The notes under the pieces: generated by a model
Database searches by the model: none
What the model saw: the letters and a program-made list of their open reading frames with translations, nothing else
Told to the model about the DNA's origin: nothing
In this document: in pieces, positions 61,649 to 64,000 of the stretch
Numbering within the stretch: position 1 is the stretch's first letter
Layout: each line of letters begins with the position of its first letter
Assembly: GCF_900109045.1 (NCBI RefSeq)
Contig: NZ_FNYL01000004.1
Location: forward strand, 542,055-606,054
Direction of reading: 5' to 3'
Source: Dyadobacter sp. SG02
Lineage (GTDB): Bacteria > Bacteroidota > Bacteroidia > Cytophagales > Spirosomataceae
DNA length: 64,000 nt
Program-made: the position numbers and the translations under genes

Positions 61649-63151
61649 TCAATTTTTGTTCAACTGTGTCAGTTCTTCGGCGATCTTGCGGTCGTTGGAG
61701 AGGCGCGGCACCTTGTTCTGGCCACCGAGCTTGCCGTTGGCGCGCATATAATCGATGAACGAGTTCTTCCGCAGCGGCGTGAGTTCGAGGCGGCGCAGGA
61801 TGCTTCCCGTGATCAGGTCTTTGTAATAAATGTTCAATTCGGTTAGCCTGCGGTCGAGGTCGTTCGCGAATTGCTCCATATTGTTCGGCCGGGTTGCAAA
61901 TTCCACCAGCCATTCATGGTAAGGAAGACCGCCATCCAGCGAATTTACCATCGGTGCGACCGTCAGTTCTATCACTTCCGTCTCCGGATGCCTTTCCAAT
62001 GCGTATTTCAATGCTTTCTCGATCTCCTCCCCGATCACGTGCTCGCCGAATGCGGAGATGAAATGCTTGATCCGGCCCGTAACGAGCACTTTATAAGGAT
62101 CTGTCGAGACAAACTTGACGGTATCACCCAGCGAGTAGCCCCATAATCCTGCATTATTATTGACAATCACCGCATAATTCCTGCCCGTTTCCACCTCACC
62201 GATCGATAAACGGCGTGGATTTTCGTCGAAGTAGTTTTCAACCGGAATGAATTCGAAGAAAATACCGGTATCGAGCAAAAGCAGCAGGCCTTCGTCATTC
62301 TGCTTGTCCTGATAGGCCAGAAAGCCTTCCGATGCCGGGTACAATTCAATGGAATCGATACGTTTGCCGATGGATTCAAACAATTTGGCGCGGTACGGTT
62401 CAAAGTTTACCCCGCCATATATAAAAAGGGAAAAATCAGGGAATACGTCTTTGATCTTCTTGCCGGTGCGCTCGATAATGCGGTCGAAGTACATTTGCAC
62501 CCAGGGGGGAATGCCGGAAATGAGCGACATCCGCTGGTCGAGCGTTTCGTCTATGATCTTGTCGAGCTTGGTTTCCCAATCCTCGATACAGTTCGTTTCG
62601 TAGCTCGGGAGTTGGTTGGAGCGAAGATACCCCGGTACATGGTGATTGGAAATGCCTGACAACCGGCCTGTCAGTACCCCACCGGTTTCTGTCAGTATCG
62701 GGCTCCCAGAGAGAAAAATCAGCTTATTGTCCAGGAAATCAGCCTTTTGCGTCTCGTTAATATACGTCAAAATGGCATTACGCGCCGAGTCGATATGATT
62801 GGAGATGGAATCTTTGGAAATCGGGATGTATTTGGTTCCGGAGGTGGTTCCCGACGTTTTGGCAAAATACAATGGTTTGCCCGGCCACAAAATATCACTT
62901 TCCCCGGATTTTATTTTCTCCACATAAGGTTTCAGATCCTCATAGTCATGCACCGGAACGGCTTCCAGGAAATCGGAGTAGCTCTGAATGTCTTTGAAAA
63001 AATGATCCTTCCCAAACTGCGTAGCGGCAGCCTTTTTTACGAGCTCCGACCTCCATTTTTCCTGGACCTCAACACTTCGCGCGATCCATTCCTGTTGCTG
63101 TTTGACAATGTAACGGGCCAACGGCCTGCTCAAAACTGATCTGATTCCCAT
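61649..63151 (-). CDS. GH3-family acyl-adenylating enzyme
   Basis: 500 residues of the GH3 (auxin-responsive promoter) family: ANL-type enzymes that activate a carboxylic acid with ATP and join it to an amine or thiol. ATP/AMP motif KTSGTTSGTKYIPIS (about 90-104 by order), then ELYPASEGFLAYQDK and a C-terminal domain with ITGSILRRLELTPLRKNSF. In plants GH3 conjugates hormones to amino acids; bacterial members often act on unknown acids or amines. Upstream is a divergent mreB with a TAnnTTTG box and four tandem repeats. Substrate unknown. Confidence 0.87.
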   Translation of the reverse strand: MGIRSVLSRPLARYIVKQQQEWIARSVEVQEKWRSELVKKAAATQFGKDHFFKDIQSYSDFLEAVPVHDYEDLKPYVEKIKSGESDILWPGKPLYFAKTSGTTSGTKYIPISKDSISNHIDSARNAILTYINETQKADFLDNKLIFLSGSPILTETGGVLTGRLSGISNHHVPGYLRSNQLPSYETNCIEDWETKLDKIIDETLDQRMSLISGIPPWVQMYFDRIIERTGKKIKDVFPDFSLFIYGGVNFEPYRAKLFESIGKRIDSIELYPASEGFLAYQDKQNDEGLLLLLDTGIFFEFIPVENYFDENPRRLSIGEVETGRNYAVIVNNNAGLWGYSLGDTVKFVSTDPYKVLVTGRIKHFISAFGEHVIGEEIEKALKYALERHPETEVIELTVAPMVNSLDGGLPYHEWLVEFATRPNNMEQFANDLDRRLTELNIYYKDLITGSILRRLELTPLRKNSFIDYMRANGKLGGQNKVPRLSNDRKIAEELTQLNKN

Positions 63152-63194
63152 AGTGAAAACAAATGTACGCAGGAATTACAAATTCCATGATTTA

Positions 63195-63242
63195 CCCGGT
63201 TGGAAACCCCGTTGGAAAGCCGCTTGGAAGGCGCTTTGCAAC
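63195..63242. repeat. Four 12-bp tandem repeats between the GH3 gene and mreB
   Basis: Units: CCCGGTTGGAAA (63195-63206), CCCCGTTGGAAA (63207-63218), GCCGCTTGGAAG (63219-63230), GCGCTTTGCAAC (63231-63242). They decay left to right and sit between the GH3 and mreB promoters. Perhaps binding sites for a regulator. Confidence 0.7.
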
Positions 63243-63289
63243 TAGTTTTACGCCCTTCGGATACCGTCTACCGAAATTTTTTAAATGCC

Positions 63290-63319
63290 TTTGTTTGTGG
63301 TTAATAATCTGTAATTTTG
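63290..63319 (+). promoter_or_regulatory. Promoter of mreB
   Basis: TTTG (63290-63293), 18-bp spacer, TAATTTTG (63312-63319): a good match to TTTG / TAnnTTTG. Transcript start about 63326, 35 bp before the ATG. Confidence 0.7.
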
Positions 63320-63360
63320 CCATCCTGAAATCAAAGTGAGCAAAGTTTTTAACATTATAT

Positions 63361-64000
63361 ATGGGATTGTTTGATTTTTTGACGAGCGATATAGCGATTG
63401 ATTTGGGTACTGCAAATACTCTCATCATTCATAAAGATACTGTTGTTGTGGATGAGCCGTCGATCATTGCCATGGATAAAACCACGGGGAAAGTACTGGC
63501 GATCGGCCACACGGCAATGCAAATGCATGAGAAGACGAACGAGAATATAAAAACGATCCGTCCATTGAAAGACGGGGTGATTGCCGACTTCACGGCGGCT
63601 GAAATGATGATCCGCGGGATGATCAAAATGATCGACACCGGTAGCCGTTTCTTCACTCCTTCCCACCGCATGGTTGTTTGTATTCCTTCGGGAATTACCG
63701 AAGTTGAAAAACGTGCGGTAAAAGACTCCTGCGAGCATGCGGGCGCCAAGGAAGTATACATGGTACACGAGCCCATCGCAGCGGCGATCGGTATCGGTAT
63801 CGACATTACACAGCCTAATGGGGTGATGATCGTCGATATCGGTGGTGGTACTACGGAAATCGCCGTGATCGCCTTGTCAGGTATCGTCTGCGAGCAATCG
63901 GTGCGCATCGCGGGCGACGTTTTCACGCGTGACATCGTCGATTATATGCGTCGCGAGCACAACCTGCTGATCGGCGAGCGTTCCGCGGAACTGATCAAGA
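63361..64000 (+). CDS. mreB: Rod shape-determining protein MreB, 3' partial
   Basis: Bacterial actin that guides lateral cell-wall synthesis and holds rod shape. 213 residues visible, of about 345; the right edge cuts the gene. N-terminus GLFDFLTSDIAIDLGTANTL, ATP phosphate-1 loop LGTANTLI, then IRPLKDGVIADFTAAEMMI, VVCIPSGITEVEKRAV, HEPIAAAIGIGID and the phosphate-2 motif IVDIGGGTTEIAVI. The start is the ATG at 63361. mreC/mreD probably follow beyond the window. Confidence 0.96.
   Translation, partial: MGLFDFLTSDIAIDLGTANTLIIHKDTVVVDEPSIIAMDKTTGKVLAIGHTAMQMHEKTNENIKTIRPLKDGVIADFTAAEMMIRGMIKMIDTGSRFFTPSHRMVVCIPSGITEVEKRAVKDSCEHAGAKEVYMVHEPIAAAIGIGIDITQPNGVMIVDIGGGTTEIAVIALSGIVCEQSVRIAGDVFTRDIVDYMRREHNLLIGERSAELIK

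Noticed and set aside
61626..61913. 96-codon extension of dxr
   Set aside because: It overlaps the GH3 coding end, is Arg/Pro-rich and has no similarity; the family start is at 61625.

Overview
The window looks like a chromosomal segment of a Gram-negative member of the Bacteroidota, order Cytophagales, most like Dyadobacter or another Spirosomaceae genus. That placement is an inference. It rests on a SusC/TonB-type receptor with a carboxypeptidase-regulatory-like N-terminus, DUF2480 and DUF4296 proteins, a reg_prop sensor kinase, an OmpA-family protein, frequent promoter boxes of the Bacteroidota type TTTG / TAnnTTTG, and the general lack of Shine-Dalgarno sequences. Gene density is high, G+C is moderate, and most genes are core housekeeping genes. 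No phage, insertion sequence, CRISPR array or rRNA was seen.

Layout. 1-2.8 kb: a muropeptide-type dipeptide epimerase (cut by the left edge), an AONS/KBL-like PLP enzyme, and tatC. 2.9-6.9 kb: pdhA, recF, a RelE/ParE-type toxin-antitoxin pair and a mannose-1-phosphate guanylyltransferase. 7.1-15.9 kb: a large TonB-dependent receptor with an unusual Ala/Val/Gln-rich insert, upp, a Wzi/RemB-like outer-membrane protein, nadC, and a helix-hairpin-helix outer-membrane protein. 15.9-26 kb: recQ, a RidA protein, a SWIM/SNF2 helicase, a Nudix hydrolase, a sedoheptulose-7-phosphate isomerase, mnmD and a bilobal retropepsin-PDZ protease. 26.3-37 kb: tpiA, an OmpA protein, two glycosyltransferase-like genes, a cysteine hydrolase, uvrA, an Xre/MbcA-RES toxin-antitoxin pair and a fumarylacetoacetate hydrolase-family enzyme. 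37.4-45.2 kb: der, era, an LtaS-like sulfatase, initiator tRNA and a large sensor kinase. 45.4-50 kb: a small ORF, rpmH (L34), rnpA, an S41 protease, tsaB, DUF2480 and rnhB. 50-53 kb: a short Bat-type operon (DUF58, a membrane protein, BatA). 53-60 kb: DUF4296, a polyprenol-phosphate mannosyltransferase-like enzyme, an M20 peptidase, then a co-directional run of methyltransferase, beta-propeller, PhyH oxygenase and two GT2 genes that looks like a surface-glycan cluster. 60-64 kb: a membrane protein, dxr, a bacterial GH3 adenylating enzyme, and the first two thirds of mreB.

The most unusual signal is not a gene. It is a pair of intergenic elements, at about 23.3 kb and 27.1 kb, built from GTCA boxes at 10-bp spacing in inverted arms. 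The larger has ten GTCA boxes at exactly 10-bp spacing, a small central hairpin, then six boxes in the opposite orientation. The two elements share 10-mer words, so they look like members of one dispersed family. The boxes fall about one helical turn apart. Other non-coding signals worth attention are a perfect 15-bp inverted repeat just before the Xre-RES pair, a perfect 14-bp hairpin that buries the start codons of the helix-hairpin-helix gene, an intrinsic terminator between rpmH and rnpA, and four 12-bp tandem repeats between the GH3 gene and mreB.
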